A stretch of DNA of 44,039 nucleotides from Blautia sp. AF19-10LB (GCF_003461245.1 NZ_QTWS01000031.1:1-44039); one strand, 5' to 3'; numbered from the stretch's first letter, positions 8,529-17,266 are shown. A program made the numbers and translations. The notes: a model not told the origin generated them from the sequence alone.

Positions 8529-8558
8529 ATTATACGATAAAAAACAATGAAATCACAA
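8529..8558 (-). promoter_or_regulatory. Promoter of the response-regulator operon
   Basis: Minus-strand TTGTGA (8558-8553) and TATAAT (8534-8529) are 18 bases apart, with the Shine-Dalgarno GGAGGTGG and start codon 23 bases further on. Confidence 0.6.
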
Positions 8559-8660
8559 CAAGAGTACATGAAGAACGTAAGCACAATATATCTTTTTTCT
8601 CAATTCCTGCTCAATTTCCCCTCAATGCCTTTTTCCTCCGATCTTCGTATGCTTATCTCA

Positions 8661-8694
8661 CAGCAGAGCAGTACCACACCGGTACGACCTGCTG
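8661..8694 (+). repeat. Inverted repeat upstream of parMR (candidate operator or centromere part)
   Basis: GTACC-acacc-GGTAC (8671-8685) is nested in a wider dyad AGCA/TGCT (8667-8670 with 8690-8693). It lies 33 bases before the parM start in a 220-base gene-free stretch (8507-8726). ParM/ParR systems keep parC and the operator at this position. I see no set of iterated repeats, so the assignment is weak. Confidence 0.3.
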
Positions 8695-8726
8695 AATCAA
8701 TCAATACGAAAACGGAGGTATTTTTT

Positions 8727-9644
8727 ATGCGAGAACTCAGAAACACAAAAATCATCGCTGTAGATCATGGCTACGGCAACATGAAAACAGCAAACACAGT
8801 CACACCAACCGGAATCAAAGCCTATGAAACAGAACCAATCTTCACCGGAAATATTCTGGAATATAACGGCATTTACTACCGGATTGGCGAAGGACACAAA
8901 GAATTTATCCCGGATAAAGCTATGGACGAAGAATATTATCTTCTGACGCTAATGGCTATTACAAGGGAACTGAATGTCTTTTCCATCCGTGAAGCAGATG
9001 TTCATCTGGCTGCCGGACTTCCTCTGACATGGATCAGAAATCAAAGAGAAGCTTTTCGTTCCTATCTGCTCCAGAGTCCAGAAGTCCATTATCGTTTCAA
9101 CGGCAAAGAATATCATCTCCACTTTGTGGGATGTAGCCTTTACCCACAGGGATATCCAGCTATTGTAAACCACCTTGGAAATTTCAAGGGAATTAATCTC
9201 CTTGCAGATATCGGAAACGGAACCATGAACATTCTGTATATCAACAATAAGAAAGCTCAAGAAAGCCGATGCTGGACAGAAAAACTTGGTGTAAACCAAT
9301 GCATGATTGCTGCAAAGAACGCTGTTCTGGACAAGTTTGGAGTGAAGATTGAAGAATCCACAGTAGAACAGATTCTGCGGTTTGGAACAGCTGACATTTC
9401 AGCACCATATCTGGATTGTATCAGTTCTATTGCCAGACAGTATGTGGCAGAACTTTTTTCCACACTCCGCAAATATGAATACAATCCTGACCTAATGCGC
9501 CTGTATGTAGTTGGCGGCGGTGGATGTCTGATCCGTAACTTCGGAACTTATGACAAATCACGAGTCACTATCATTGATGACATCTGTGCCACCGCCAAAG
9601 GTTATGAATCTCTGGCTTATATGAGCCTGAAAAGGAGGGGATAA
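8727..9644 (+). CDS. ParM/StbA-like actin-type plasmid segregation ATPase
   Basis: 305 aa from ATG 8727 (Shine-Dalgarno GGAGGT). It has an actin-fold phosphate-1 motif IIAVDHGYGNMKTAN near the N-terminus, LLADIGNGTMNILYI as phosphate-2 and VVGGGGCLIR as the adenosine motif. ParM polymerises with ATP to push DNA copies apart and needs an adaptor, here the next gene 3 bases downstream. Together with the RepA_N and DnaC-like genes it shows that this block can, or once could, behave as a replicon. No recognised centromere was found. Confidence 0.85.
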   Translation: MRELRNTKIIAVDHGYGNMKTANTVTPTGIKAYETEPIFTGNILEYNGIYYRIGEGHKEFIPDKAMDEEYYLLTLMAITRELNVFSIREADVHLAAGLPLTWIRNQREAFRSYLLQSPEVHYRFNGKEYHLHFVGCSLYPQGYPAIVNHLGNFKGINLLADIGNGTMNILYINNKKAQESRCWTEKLGVNQCMIAAKNAVLDKFGVKIEESTVEQILRFGTADISAPYLDCISSIARQYVAELFSTLRKYEYNPDLMRLYVVGGGGCLIRNFGTYDKSRVTIIDDICATAKGYESLAYMSLKRRG

Positions 9645-9647
9645 ATC

Positions 9648-10031
9648 ATGCAGAACAATATCCGCAACACAAACCTGCGTTTTAATCTGGACAAAGAACA
9701 GCAACGGAGAGCCTGGGAATATTTACAGACGATGGACAGGCAGGATTTTAAATCTTACAGTCAGGTAATCTCTCTTGCGCTGGTAGATTATTTTGACCGC
9801 TACTATCGCACACAGGCTGATCCTTATCTGGAAACAAGAGAACGAGAAGAACTTTTTGTAAAGCAGATTGTAGATGCAGTGGAATACAGCCTGAAACAGT
9901 CATTGCCACTTTTTCTTTCCGGACTGACTGCAGGCATGGTGCAAAGGGAGCCCCAAATCAGGGCGCCCTTTCCAACACCTGAAAATTCACAGCCAGCTAG
10001 TGATGTAGACTGGGATTTTCTTGGAGAATAA
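9648..10031 (+). CDS. ParR-like adaptor/DNA-binding protein
   Basis: 127 aa, starting 3 bases after parM. The N-terminal LRFNLDKEQQRRAWEYL and SYSQVISLALVDYFDRYY pattern fits a ribbon-helix-helix fold, as in ParR/StbB centromere-binding proteins. The C-terminus is acidic and aromatic (DVDWDFLGE), a plausible ParM-contacting tail. The role rests on position next to ParM and on fold appearance, not on strong sequence identity. Confidence 0.65.
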   Translation: MQNNIRNTNLRFNLDKEQQRRAWEYLQTMDRQDFKSYSQVISLALVDYFDRYYRTQADPYLETREREELFVKQIVDAVEYSLKQSLPLFLSGLTAGMVQREPQIRAPFPTPENSQPASDVDWDFLGE

Positions 10032-10055
10032 ACCCTTTTGATTGGAGGTGAACAC

Positions 10056-10772
10056 ATGACTGACTTTCTGACAGCAGACACCAACCTGCCATCTTATATG
10101 ATATTTCCCCGTTTCCTTCTGGACATGGAAATAAACGAAACTGCCAAAATGCTTTATATTATCCTGCTCGACCGGGCAAGGCTTTCCCAAAAAAATGAGG
10201 GCTGGTCAGATATCAATGGTCATGTGTTCATTTACTTTACAATTGAAGCACTGGCAGAAGTTCTCCATAAAAGCCAGATGACGGTTAAAACTGCTCTGGC
10301 AGTACTGGAAAAACAGGAGCTTATCTTCCGAAAACGGCAGGGACCCGGACAGCCCAATCGGATTTATGTAAAACTCCCAAAAGAAACCATCCACTATACA
10401 GACAGATTTCTTTCCCTAAGACAGACAGAAAACTGTCCTATTGACAGACAGGATTCTTTCCCTGATACAGACAGAAAACTGTCTGGTAATAAGAAAGAGA
10501 TAAAAAAGAACAATTTAGAAAAAAGAGGGAGTAAGGAGCCACTCTCACCCTATGGAAAATTTCAAAATGTTTTTCTGTCAGAAAAAGAGCTGGAAGATAT
10601 CCGACAGACAATCCCTGACTGGAAGGATTATATTGAACGCTTATCCGGTTATATGGCTTCTACCGGAAAGCAATACCAGAACCATGCAGCTACCATCATC
10701 AGCTGGGCAAGCCAGGATCATCCTGCTTCCCGGCAAAGAAATTACGAAAGTGAGGAATACGAAACACTATGA
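10056..10772 (+). CDS. RepA_N-family replication initiator-like protein
   Basis: 238 aa from ATG 10056 behind GGAGGTG; a TTG at 10038 would swallow the Shine-Dalgarno. The N-terminal 110 residues (LPSYMIFPRFLLDMEINETAKMLY... then YFTIEALAEVLHKSQMTVKTALAVLE) match the winged-helix RepA_N initiator domain. The C-terminus (LEDIRQTIPDWKDYIERL, YMASTGKQYQNHAATI) looks like the DnaD-like tail seen in such proteins. It overlaps the DnaC-like gene by ATGA. It likely recruits the helicase loader to an origin nearby. Confidence 0.83.
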   Translation: MTDFLTADTNLPSYMIFPRFLLDMEINETAKMLYIILLDRARLSQKNEGWSDINGHVFIYFTIEALAEVLHKSQMTVKTALAVLEKQELIFRKRQGPGQPNRIYVKLPKETIHYTDRFLSLRQTENCPIDRQDSFPDTDRKLSGNKKEIKKNNLEKRGSKEPLSPYGKFQNVFLSEKELEDIRQTIPDWKDYIERLSGYMASTGKQYQNHAATIISWASQDHPASRQRNYESEEYETL

Positions 10773-11626
10773 CAAGATTTACAGAAAAAGCAACCGCTAT
10801 AACACCAAACAGAGAGCTTCAGCCTGATGAATATTTTAACGAAACAGACCACCTGATCTACTGTTCCAAATGCAATACGCCAAGACAATGCCGGCTTGAA
10901 TTACAGGGAAAGGTTCTTATTCCTTCCATCCGCTGTAAATGCCAGCAGGAAATCTTTGAGCAGGAAGAAGCCCAGAGAAAACTTCATGAAAAACAAATGG
11001 AAATAGAGCATCTTAAAACCAACGGCTTACAGGACAAAGCACTCTATGACTACACTTTTGCCAGAGATAACGGCATCAATCCAGAAATAAAACTGGCACA
11101 CAATTATGTAAGCAACTGGGAAGAGATGAAAGCAAACGCTTCCGGACTTCTCATCTGGGGTGATGTCGGTACTGGAAAATCTTTTTTTGCAGGCTGCATT
11201 GCCAATGCCCTTCTGGAAAAAGGCGTTCCTGTACTGATGACCAACTTTTCCCGGATTCTGAATACCCTTACCGGAATGCATTTTGAAGACAGAAACCAGT
11301 TCATCAACAGCTTAAACCGCTACAGTCTTCTGATTATTGATGATCTCGGAATTGAGCGGAACTCTGACTTTGCACTGGAACAGGTATTCAATGTGATCGA
11401 CAGCCGTTACCGCAGTAAAAAGCCTCTGATCATAACGACCAATCTCACTTTATCAGAGCTGAATAACGCCGCTGATATCGCACACAAACGAATTTATGAC
11501 CGTATTCTGGAGAGATGTATTCCTGTCCGTATCAATAACCGGAATATTCGTCAGGACAATGCAACAGCTAATTTAAAACAGGCGAAAAAAATCCTGTTGA
11601 ACAATCATGCTCCGAACCAGAATTGA
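10769..11626 (+). CDS. DnaC/IstB-like helicase loader ATPase
   Basis: 285 aa. A Cys cluster (C32, C35, C41, C56, C58) suggests an N-terminal zinc-binding knob. The AAA+ core has Walker A GDVGTGKS (131-138) and Walker B LLIIDDLG, then IITTNLTLSEL as sensor region. These features mark DnaC/DnaI-type loaders, which deliver the replicative helicase to an initiator-melted origin. It is translationally coupled to the RepA_N gene, as in many clostridial integrative elements. Confidence 0.88.
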   Translation: MTRFTEKATAITPNRELQPDEYFNETDHLIYCSKCNTPRQCRLELQGKVLIPSIRCKCQQEIFEQEEAQRKLHEKQMEIEHLKTNGLQDKALYDYTFARDNGINPEIKLAHNYVSNWEEMKANASGLLIWGDVGTGKSFFAGCIANALLEKGVPVLMTNFSRILNTLTGMHFEDRNQFINSLNRYSLLIIDDLGIERNSDFALEQVFNVIDSRYRSKKPLIITTNLTLSELNNAADIAHKRIYDRILERCIPVRINNRNIRQDNATANLKQAKKILLNNHAPNQN

Positions 11627-11657
11627 CTCGAAAAAGTATAACACAATGATTATTTTT

Positions 11658-11736
11658 CACTGACAGTGGTACTACTTTCTTTCCTCATTTATTACCGGAA
11701 ATATGTCACTGTCAGTTATTTAAAACCATAGTACCA
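11658..11736 (+). repeat. Nested inverted repeats between dnaC-like gene and DUF3847
   Basis: ACTGACAGTG (11659-11668) and CACTGTCAGT (11707-11716) form a perfect 10-bp dyad. Each arm is itself a near-palindrome of the form CACTG-N-CAGTG. TGGTACTA (11667-11674) can instead pair with TAGTACCA (11729-11736), and the two foldings exclude each other. A small GCCCG-gata-CGGGC hairpin follows before the DUF3847 Shine-Dalgarno. It could be an origin, operator or attenuator; nothing here decides between these. Confidence 0.4.
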
Positions 11737-11796
11737 AATCAAAAGATTTTAAAACCAAAATTGCCCGGATACGGGCATAAAAAGGAGGTGCCAGAT

Positions 11797-12018
11797 ATGG
11801 CAGATAAAAAAATTATGACACCGGAAGAAAAAGCACTTTTACAGGCAAGACACCGCCAGGAAGAAGCCGAAGCAAGAAATCGCAAAAAAGAACGTGATAC
11901 CAGAACACACAGGTTAGTCCAGGAAGGAGCAATTCTGGAAAGTATTGTTCCCCATATTAAAGAAATGGATTTAGATTCCCTGAAACGGGAGCTGATGATC
12001 CGGCTACGGGGAATGTAA
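11797..12018 (+). CDS. DUF3847-family small protein of the mobilization module
   Basis: 73 aa from ATG 11797 (Shine-Dalgarno AAGGAGGTG). It is a highly charged, probably coiled-coil protein (TPEEKALLQARHRQEEAEAR) ending in IKEMDLDSLKRELMIRL. This pattern matches DUF3847 proteins, which sit just before MobA/MobL relaxases and are presumed relaxosome accessories. Its ribosome-binding leader is identical over 22 bases to that of the relaxase gene (11781-11802 and 12140-12161). Confidence 0.75.
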   Translation: MADKKIMTPEEKALLQARHRQEEAEARNRKKERDTRTHRLVQEGAILESIVPHIKEMDLDSLKRELMIRLRGM

Positions 12019-12033
12019 ACGCACAAGTTCTAC

Positions 12034-12115
12034 TCCCGAAGGGCGCACTTACTCACCACCTGATAAATCAGGCAGTGGTATCCCCTTCGGGGCTCGTGCG
12101 CTCTGCCGAGGGCTT
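12034..12115 (-). other. oriT of the MOBQ (IncQ/pIP501-like) type
   Basis: The minus strand carries TAAGTGCGCCCT (12051-12040), the nic core of RSF1010, pIP501 and pGO1-type origins, in which cleavage falls between G and CCC (here 12044/12043). On its 5' side is the expected relaxase-binding hairpin: ACCAC and CTGAT arms pair with ATCAG and GTGGT (12057-12080). A CCCCTTCGGGG hairpin adjoins. It lies between DUF3847 and the MobA/MobL gene, so the cognate relaxase is next door. The match is visible directly; function is by analogy. Confidence 0.82.
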
Positions 12116-12155
12116 TATCCGCTGTTGCAGGCAACATCGAAAGGAGGTGCCAGAT

Positions 12156-13865
12156 ATGGCAATTTATCATATGCAAGCTAAAGTCGTCAGTCGTGGTTCC
12201 GGTCGGTCTGCTGTTGCTGCTTCTGCTTATATGAACTGTAGCCGGATGTACAATGATTACGATGGTATTCAGCATGACTATACCCGAAAGCATGGTCTCA
12301 TTTATCAGGAAGTATTGCTCCCACCGATGGCTCCACCAGAATGGAAAGACCGTGAACAACTCTGGAATGCTGTGGAAGCTGCTGAAAAGACAAAAGACAG
12401 CCGACTGGCAAGGGAATTTGTTGTCGCACTTCCCGTTGAGTTGGATAAAGACAGCAATATTTCTCTTCTTCAGGATTTTATTAAAAAGAATTTTGTAGAT
12501 ATGGGAATGTGTGCTGATTTTGCCATTCACGATACAGATGGTCACAATCCCCATGCACACATTCTTCTTACTGTCCGACCACTAAATGAAAATGGAACAT
12601 GGCAGTATAAAACCGAAAAAGAATATCTCTGTATCAAAGATGGGGAAGAAAAAGGATTTACTGCTTTTGAATTTAAAACTGCTCAAAAACAGGGATGGGA
12701 AAAGCAATATCGCTATAAAGTTGGGAAAAAGAAAGAATATCTGACTCCATCTTCCGCACAGGAAAAAGGATATGAACGGATTGATAAGCACCCCAAGAGC
12801 AGCCGCTACGGCAGACAAAATCCTATTTCCGAACAATGGAACAGTGATGAACAACTTTGCATCTGGCGGGCAAACTGGGCAGATGCCGTAAATAAAATGC
12901 TTGCACGTAATCAGATAAATGCTACCATTGATCACCGCAGCTTTGCAGATCAGGGAATCACCGAACAGCCGACCATCCACGAAGGCTATATTGCCCAGAA
13001 TATGGAAAAGAATGACATGATAGCAGACCGTTGTGAAATCAACCGTCAGATTCGTGCGGATAACAAAATGCTCCGAGAATTAAAAGCAAAAGTAGCAAAA
13101 CTGGCTGAAGCTGTAGAAAAGTCTGTTCCGATAATTGCAGAAACATTGGAAGTAATCCGAAATCACATGATTTTTACACAATATCATTTGCTCCACAATG
13201 AGATGCAAAAAGAAGTGATCCATGACTGGATGAATCATTTTAATCCAATACTGAATAAATACAACAACGTTAAAAAGAAACTCAAAGCTAAAGTTACAGA
13301 ACGGAAAGAGCTGAATGTAAAAAAAGAGAAAACCAGTATTTTGAATCCCATTCAGCATATAAAATTGAATCAGCAACTTACCACTGTTACCGAAGAAATT
13401 GAAGAACTGAAATCAAGGAAAGAGCAGCTAATCTTCCAGGCACAATGCTCTACCGATAAAGATATGACAAATCTATCCAAGAAATATGACCAGATGAATA
13501 ACAATCTTGATATCCTGGATTCTCAGGACATCTCGCTCCAAAAACAGCTTGAAAAAGACGCCGCCGCTTTCCGGGAAGAAAAATTTCGTCCTGAACCAGA
13601 ACAATATACCGAGTTACTGGATACCAGAATCCAGATACGTCCTGATTTCCGGGATAAGCTGATTGAACAGCTCAAGGGGACTTTCGGTAAATATTATGAC
13701 TATCACCGTCGTGATATTGCAGCCGATGAGGTGGATTATCTCAATGTGGAGGATCCTGATGTTTTCTCCCATCGTGCATGGGAACTTGAATATCAGAGGA
13801 AACAGGAGATGCGACAAAATCAGCCTGCTCGGACTAAGAAAAAATCATATGATATAGAATTATAA
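12156..13865 (+). CDS. mobL: MobA/MobL-family (MOBQ) conjugative relaxase
   Basis: 569 aa from ATG 12156 (Shine-Dalgarno AAGGAGGTG). The N-terminal relaxase domain begins MAIYHMQAKVVSRGSGRSAV. The metal-binding His triad is HNPHAH (H130, H133, H135). The catalytic Tyr is probably among the Tyr residues near residues 24-50. The C-terminal half is a long coiled coil (about 290-500), perhaps for binding accessory factors or a coupling protein. It should nick the adjacent oriT and pilot the strand through a helper transfer apparatus, because this block has no secretion genes of its own. A hairpin terminator follows. Confidence 0.9.
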   Translation: MAIYHMQAKVVSRGSGRSAVAASAYMNCSRMYNDYDGIQHDYTRKHGLIYQEVLLPPMAPPEWKDREQLWNAVEAAEKTKDSRLAREFVVALPVELDKDSNISLLQDFIKKNFVDMGMCADFAIHDTDGHNPHAHILLTVRPLNENGTWQYKTEKEYLCIKDGEEKGFTAFEFKTAQKQGWEKQYRYKVGKKKEYLTPSSAQEKGYERIDKHPKSSRYGRQNPISEQWNSDEQLCIWRANWADAVNKMLARNQINATIDHRSFADQGITEQPTIHEGYIAQNMEKNDMIADRCEINRQIRADNKMLRELKAKVAKLAEAVEKSVPIIAETLEVIRNHMIFTQYHLLHNEMQKEVIHDWMNHFNPILNKYNNVKKKLKAKVTERKELNVKKEKTSILNPIQHIKLNQQLTTVTEEIEELKSRKEQLIFQAQCSTDKDMTNLSKKYDQMNNNLDILDSQDISLQKQLEKDAAAFREEKFRPEPEQYTELLDTRIQIRPDFRDKLIEQLKGTFGKYYDYHRRDIAADEVDYLNVEDPDVFSHRAWELEYQRKQEMRQNQPARTKKKSYDIEL

Positions 13866-13879
13866 TTTCTTTAAAAAGA

Positions 13880-13918
13880 GGCGCATGGATCAGCAAATCC
13901 ATACGCCTAATTTATATA
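13880..13918. terminator. Terminator between convergent mobL and ABC permease genes
   Basis: ATGGAT/ATCCAT (13885-13890 with 13897-13902) and outer GGCG/CGCC form a 10-bp stem with one mismatch and a 6-nt loop. AT-rich tracts flank both sides, so it can serve both strands. Confidence 0.65.
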
Positions 13919-13924
13919 TTGTTA

Positions 13925-16474
13925 TTATTCCTTACTAATTCTTTCAACTACACTTTCCTGACTCATCTTTTCAAACTGATACTTTGGTATCACATACGCA
14001 ATCCCAACCAAAATTGGAATCATAAGCACACATGGCACTATCGTAAGATGCAGCCGGAAGAAAAATGCCGTACCGAGCGTATTTATTAAAATCTGCTTTG
14101 CTCCAACCACAACTAACAATACTGCAATCACAAATGCGCCTCCCAAATATAGGAATCCCTCAGTCACAAGCATTTTCGATACCTGTTTTTTCGTCATTCC
14201 AACAACTTCCAAAAGTGCCAGTTCTTTTTTTCTGCTAATTACAGAAGTTGCTGTTGTATTAAAGAAATTCATAATGCCAATAAAGGCTAAAATAACGACA
14301 AGAAAACTACCGATCATATAATATTTGCTGACAAACTGCTGAAAACTCTCCTCCATATCCAATACAGAAAAAACATTTATCATATCATTTTCTTTCAAAA
14401 CATTTTTATCAATGTATTCTTTTACTTGCTTATCCTCTCCCTTCTTGGCATCGATGGCAGCATACATTGCTGATTGATTTTCTGTCTGGGTGATATACTC
14501 TTCTTCTGGGACCATTACTGTAATATAAACAGAATCTGCATACGGATAATCCAGGGAATATGGCATCATAGCTTCTCCGATCACCCCATAATCTTTCTGC
14601 TTTCCGTTTCCGTACTCCATTTTAAAAGTTTCGCCAGACTGATAATAAGAAACTGGTTGTTCTGTATATTTATCACTATAGTCCACAATCACATAATCCC
14701 CACTTTTAAACGTATCCCAGGAACATTTTTCCCCTTTCCATTCTAACATATCAAACACCGCTTCACTAATTCCGAGGAAATGAACCTTTACAGTATTATC
14801 CGCTTTTGTTTCCTCCCAGATTTGCTTTTCATAATCTGTCCAGTTTTCTTTGTTTTTTTCTGCCAATGTCTCCCACGTTTTCAAAAGTGCCGGTTCCATC
14901 TTATGTCTTTCTTCCGAATAATACACATATCCTGTTTTCTCACTTTCCGGACACTTATTCAGAATCTCTTTGATTTCAGGTGTAATACCGTTGAAATTTG
15001 TATTCGATAAAGTGTCGGTCATCTGATCCAGTTGAAAATCGGAAGCTAAAAACACTTTTCGGTAAGAATCAAAATCATATCCCTGCACCAACATCACGAT
15101 ACAGTTGACAACCACCATAGAAAGAGCGATAGAAAGCATAACAATCAATCCCTTTTTCCAATTTCGTAACACATTTTGAACTGCCATCCCCCACCAGGTT
15201 ACAGAAGTATTCTTTTTTACTTTCCTATGTAACTGCTCTCCTTCTGCCAAACGCAGAGCTTCCACAGGCGAAACTCTTTCCACCATTTTACAAGCCTGCA
15301 GACTGGAGAGATACACCGTTAAAAGCGTTAAAAGTATCGCTGCAAGGAAAATCAAAGGATTTGCTGATACTACTGTCTGAGCCGTTTTTCCTGCCTGTGC
15401 ACTAATTTGGGCATCTGCAGTCAAGGACGGAGCCATACAAAGACCTGCAAGATAACCGAAGATCAATCCGATTGGAATCCCCACTGCTGACAATTTCCAT
15501 GCCTGCATACGTACAATTTTTTTCAATTGTTTTCCTGTTGTTCCCACGTTCTTCAATAATCCGTAAGCTCTAATATCCGTTTTCACGGATATATTAAAAA
15601 TATTATAAATAATTAAGTAACCAGCCAATATCACAAACAGTACCATTACAATAAGGGAAGTGAATGAAAATGAATCCTCTTCAAAAAGATTATATGCCGG
15701 ATTGATCTCCAATCCTGTCCCTGCTTTCGTAAATCCTGCTGTCTTAGATATATTTTCTGTTTTCTTTTCCAGATTCCAAAGATTCTTGTACCAGACAGAA
15801 TACTCCTTTCCCCCATTATAGATACCATTTTCTAATTCTTTCTGTGTAACAGGATAACAATTCTCCTTCGCATAGGCTTCAGATACCCAGACCATCTGAC
15901 CTAAAACAGTCTTATCACCCTGCCAAAATCCACATATCTGGAATGTATCTGTTTTGTATTGTTTCAGCATTGGATTTACTTCCCACGTCAGCGTGACTTC
16001 TTCCCCAATCTTTGGTGTAACTCCCAGTGCTTCCAGTACCAAGCTGCTGACTGCTACTTCATTTTCCTTCTCTGGCAGTCTTCCTGTAGTTGGCAGACAA
16101 TTAAAGCTTTCTGCCATATTTTTATCTGCATATCTAACTTCTACTGAAAAGCCAAAATGTTTATCTCTTCCTGCTCCCAGAAAAATGCCTGTTCCATATC
16201 GTTCCACCTCATCACTTTGTTCTATTGTTTTTTGCAATCTCTCCGCATCTTCTTCTGACAAATTCTGCGCAATAGCATGGGATGAATCCATAAATTGCTT
16301 AATTTCCGTTGCTCTTTTGGAAAGTATCATGGATACGCTCCCCACAAAGAGGCTTGTAAATAACAGTGATGTCAACATAATTGCAATAACAGCAATAATA
16401 TTTCTTGCTCGGTTCATTTTCATAAAACGTTTCGTCAATAATCGTAACGTTTCTTTATTCTCTACTTTTACCAT
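13925..16474 (-). CDS. FtsX-family ABC transporter permease (MacB/BceB-like)
   Basis: 849 aa from ATG 16474, preceded by GAGGGCG. An N-terminal membrane helix (IIAVIAIMLTSLLFTSLFVG) leads to an extracytoplasmic domain of about 240 residues, then an FtsX domain (SLIVMVLFVILAGYLIIYN). After the cytoplasmic linker RVSPVEALRLAEGE the arrangement repeats: helix, large outer domain, FtsX domain with ISRKKELALLEVVGMTKKQ. Such duplicated FtsX permeases export or sense antimicrobial peptides or lipoproteins by mechanotransmission. Its ATPase lies 13 bases upstream and a two-component pair follows further upstream, so it forms a regulated resistance-type module. Confidence 0.88.
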   Translation of the reverse strand: MVKVENKETLRLLTKRFMKMNRARNIIAVIAIMLTSLLFTSLFVGSVSMILSKRATEIKQFMDSSHAIAQNLSEEDAERLQKTIEQSDEVERYGTGIFLGAGRDKHFGFSVEVRYADKNMAESFNCLPTTGRLPEKENEVAVSSLVLEALGVTPKIGEEVTLTWEVNPMLKQYKTDTFQICGFWQGDKTVLGQMVWVSEAYAKENCYPVTQKELENGIYNGGKEYSVWYKNLWNLEKKTENISKTAGFTKAGTGLEINPAYNLFEEDSFSFTSLIVMVLFVILAGYLIIYNIFNISVKTDIRAYGLLKNVGTTGKQLKKIVRMQAWKLSAVGIPIGLIFGYLAGLCMAPSLTADAQISAQAGKTAQTVVSANPLIFLAAILLTLLTVYLSSLQACKMVERVSPVEALRLAEGEQLHRKVKKNTSVTWWGMAVQNVLRNWKKGLIVMLSIALSMVVVNCIVMLVQGYDFDSYRKVFLASDFQLDQMTDTLSNTNFNGITPEIKEILNKCPESEKTGYVYYSEERHKMEPALLKTWETLAEKNKENWTDYEKQIWEETKADNTVKVHFLGISEAVFDMLEWKGEKCSWDTFKSGDYVIVDYSDKYTEQPVSYYQSGETFKMEYGNGKQKDYGVIGEAMMPYSLDYPYADSVYITVMVPEEEYITQTENQSAMYAAIDAKKGEDKQVKEYIDKNVLKENDMINVFSVLDMEESFQQFVSKYYMIGSFLVVILAFIGIMNFFNTTATSVISRKKELALLEVVGMTKKQVSKMLVTEGFLYLGGAFVIAVLLVVVGAKQILINTLGTAFFFRLHLTIVPCVLMIPILVGIAYVIPKYQFEKMSQESVVERISKE

Positions 16475-16487
16475 ATAATCGCCCTCA

Positions 16488-17168
16488 CTATACCAAACCA
16501 CTGTCTGAAACAATTTTTCCGTCTTCAATCTGTAAAATCCTGTCAGCCATCTGGGCAATCTCCTCATTGTGAGTAATCATTACAATCGTTTGATGAAAAC
16601 GCTTACTGGTGACTTTTAAAAGTCCCAATACATCCTGACTCGTTTTGGAGTCCAGATTGCCTGTCGGTTCATCTGCCAGTAAAATAGCAGGTTTTGCCGC
16701 TAATGCTCTTGCGATTGCCACCCTTTGCTGCTGACCCCCTGACAGTGCACTTGGAAGATTTTCCAGTTTTGTCCGAATACCCAGTGTATCTATGATTTCA
16801 TTTACATAACCTTTTTCAATCTTTTTTCCATCCAGTTTTACAGGAAGAACAATATTTTCCCATACATTCAGCATCGGAACCAGATTATACTGTTGAAATA
16901 CAAATCCAATATTTCTACGCCTAAAAATAGTAAGCTCTTCATCTGGCATATGGCTTAAATTCTGTCCGTCAACAATGACCTGACCGGATGTTGGATTATC
17001 CAAACCACCAATGATATGAAGCAATGTAGACTTTCCACTTCCAGAGGTTCCAACAATCGCTACAAACTCCCCTTTTTCTACTTCCAGGTTTATACCATCA
17101 AGAGCCCTGACTTCTGTTTCTCCCTGCCCATATATTTTTCGTAAATTTACTGCTTTTAATATATTCAT
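16488..17168 (-). CDS. MacB/LolD-type ABC transporter ATP-binding protein
   Basis: 226 aa. Walker A GTSGSGKS spans 40-47, signature LSGGQ 142-146, and Walker B LLADE ends at D166-E167, followed by PTGNLDSKT. FRRRNIGFVFQQYNLVP is the typical MacB-class Q-loop region. It powers the FtsX permease encoded next. The Shine-Dalgarno GGGAGG lies only a dozen bases downstream of a terminator hairpin, so its expression is probably attenuated (see 17183-17256). Confidence 0.93.
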   Translation of the reverse strand: MNILKAVNLRKIYGQGETEVRALDGINLEVEKGEFVAIVGTSGSGKSTLLHIIGGLDNPTSGQVIVDGQNLSHMPDEELTIFRRRNIGFVFQQYNLVPMLNVWENIVLPVKLDGKKIEKGYVNEIIDTLGIRTKLENLPSALSGGQQQRVAIARALAAKPAILLADEPTGNLDSKTSQDVLGLLKVTSKRFHQTIVMITHNEEIAQMADRILQIEDGKIVSDSGLV

Positions 17169-17182
17169 GCCATCCTCCCATC

Positions 17183-17213
17183 AAAAAAGCCTGTATTGAT
17201 CTTTACAATACAG
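17183..17213 (-). terminator. Terminator/attenuator directly before the MacB-type ATPase gene
   Basis: Minus-strand CTGTATTG (17213-17206) pairs with CAATACAG (17198-17191) across a 7-nt loop, and six T follow (17188-17183). The ATPase Shine-Dalgarno starts immediately after, leaving no room for a promoter between them. It either ends the kinase transcript or attenuates a transcript starting near 17212. Confidence 0.75.
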
Positions 17214-17218
17214 ACTTT

Positions 17219-17256
17219 ATCATAACAATGTCTCCATCTGGTTTCTGAAATGTCAC
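17219..17256 (-). promoter_or_regulatory. Promoter with 22-bp-spaced direct repeats (probable response-regulator site)
   Basis: TATGAT (17224-17219, minus strand) is a good -10. Upstream, GTGACATT (17256-17249) and GAGACATT (17234-17227) repeat with a 22-base period, two helical turns. That is typical of OmpR-family operators that replace a poor -35. The operator lies just after the kinase stop codon and would drive the ABC genes. Confidence 0.5.
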
Positions 17257-17266
17257 AGTTTTGATA

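Noticed and set aside
12030..12560. 176-codon minus-strand ORF
   Set aside because: Shadow of the MobA/MobL gene and oriT; no motif and no Shine-Dalgarno.
15954..16478. 174-codon + strand ORF
   Set aside because: Antisense shadow of the FtsX permease with Ser/Leu-rich composition.
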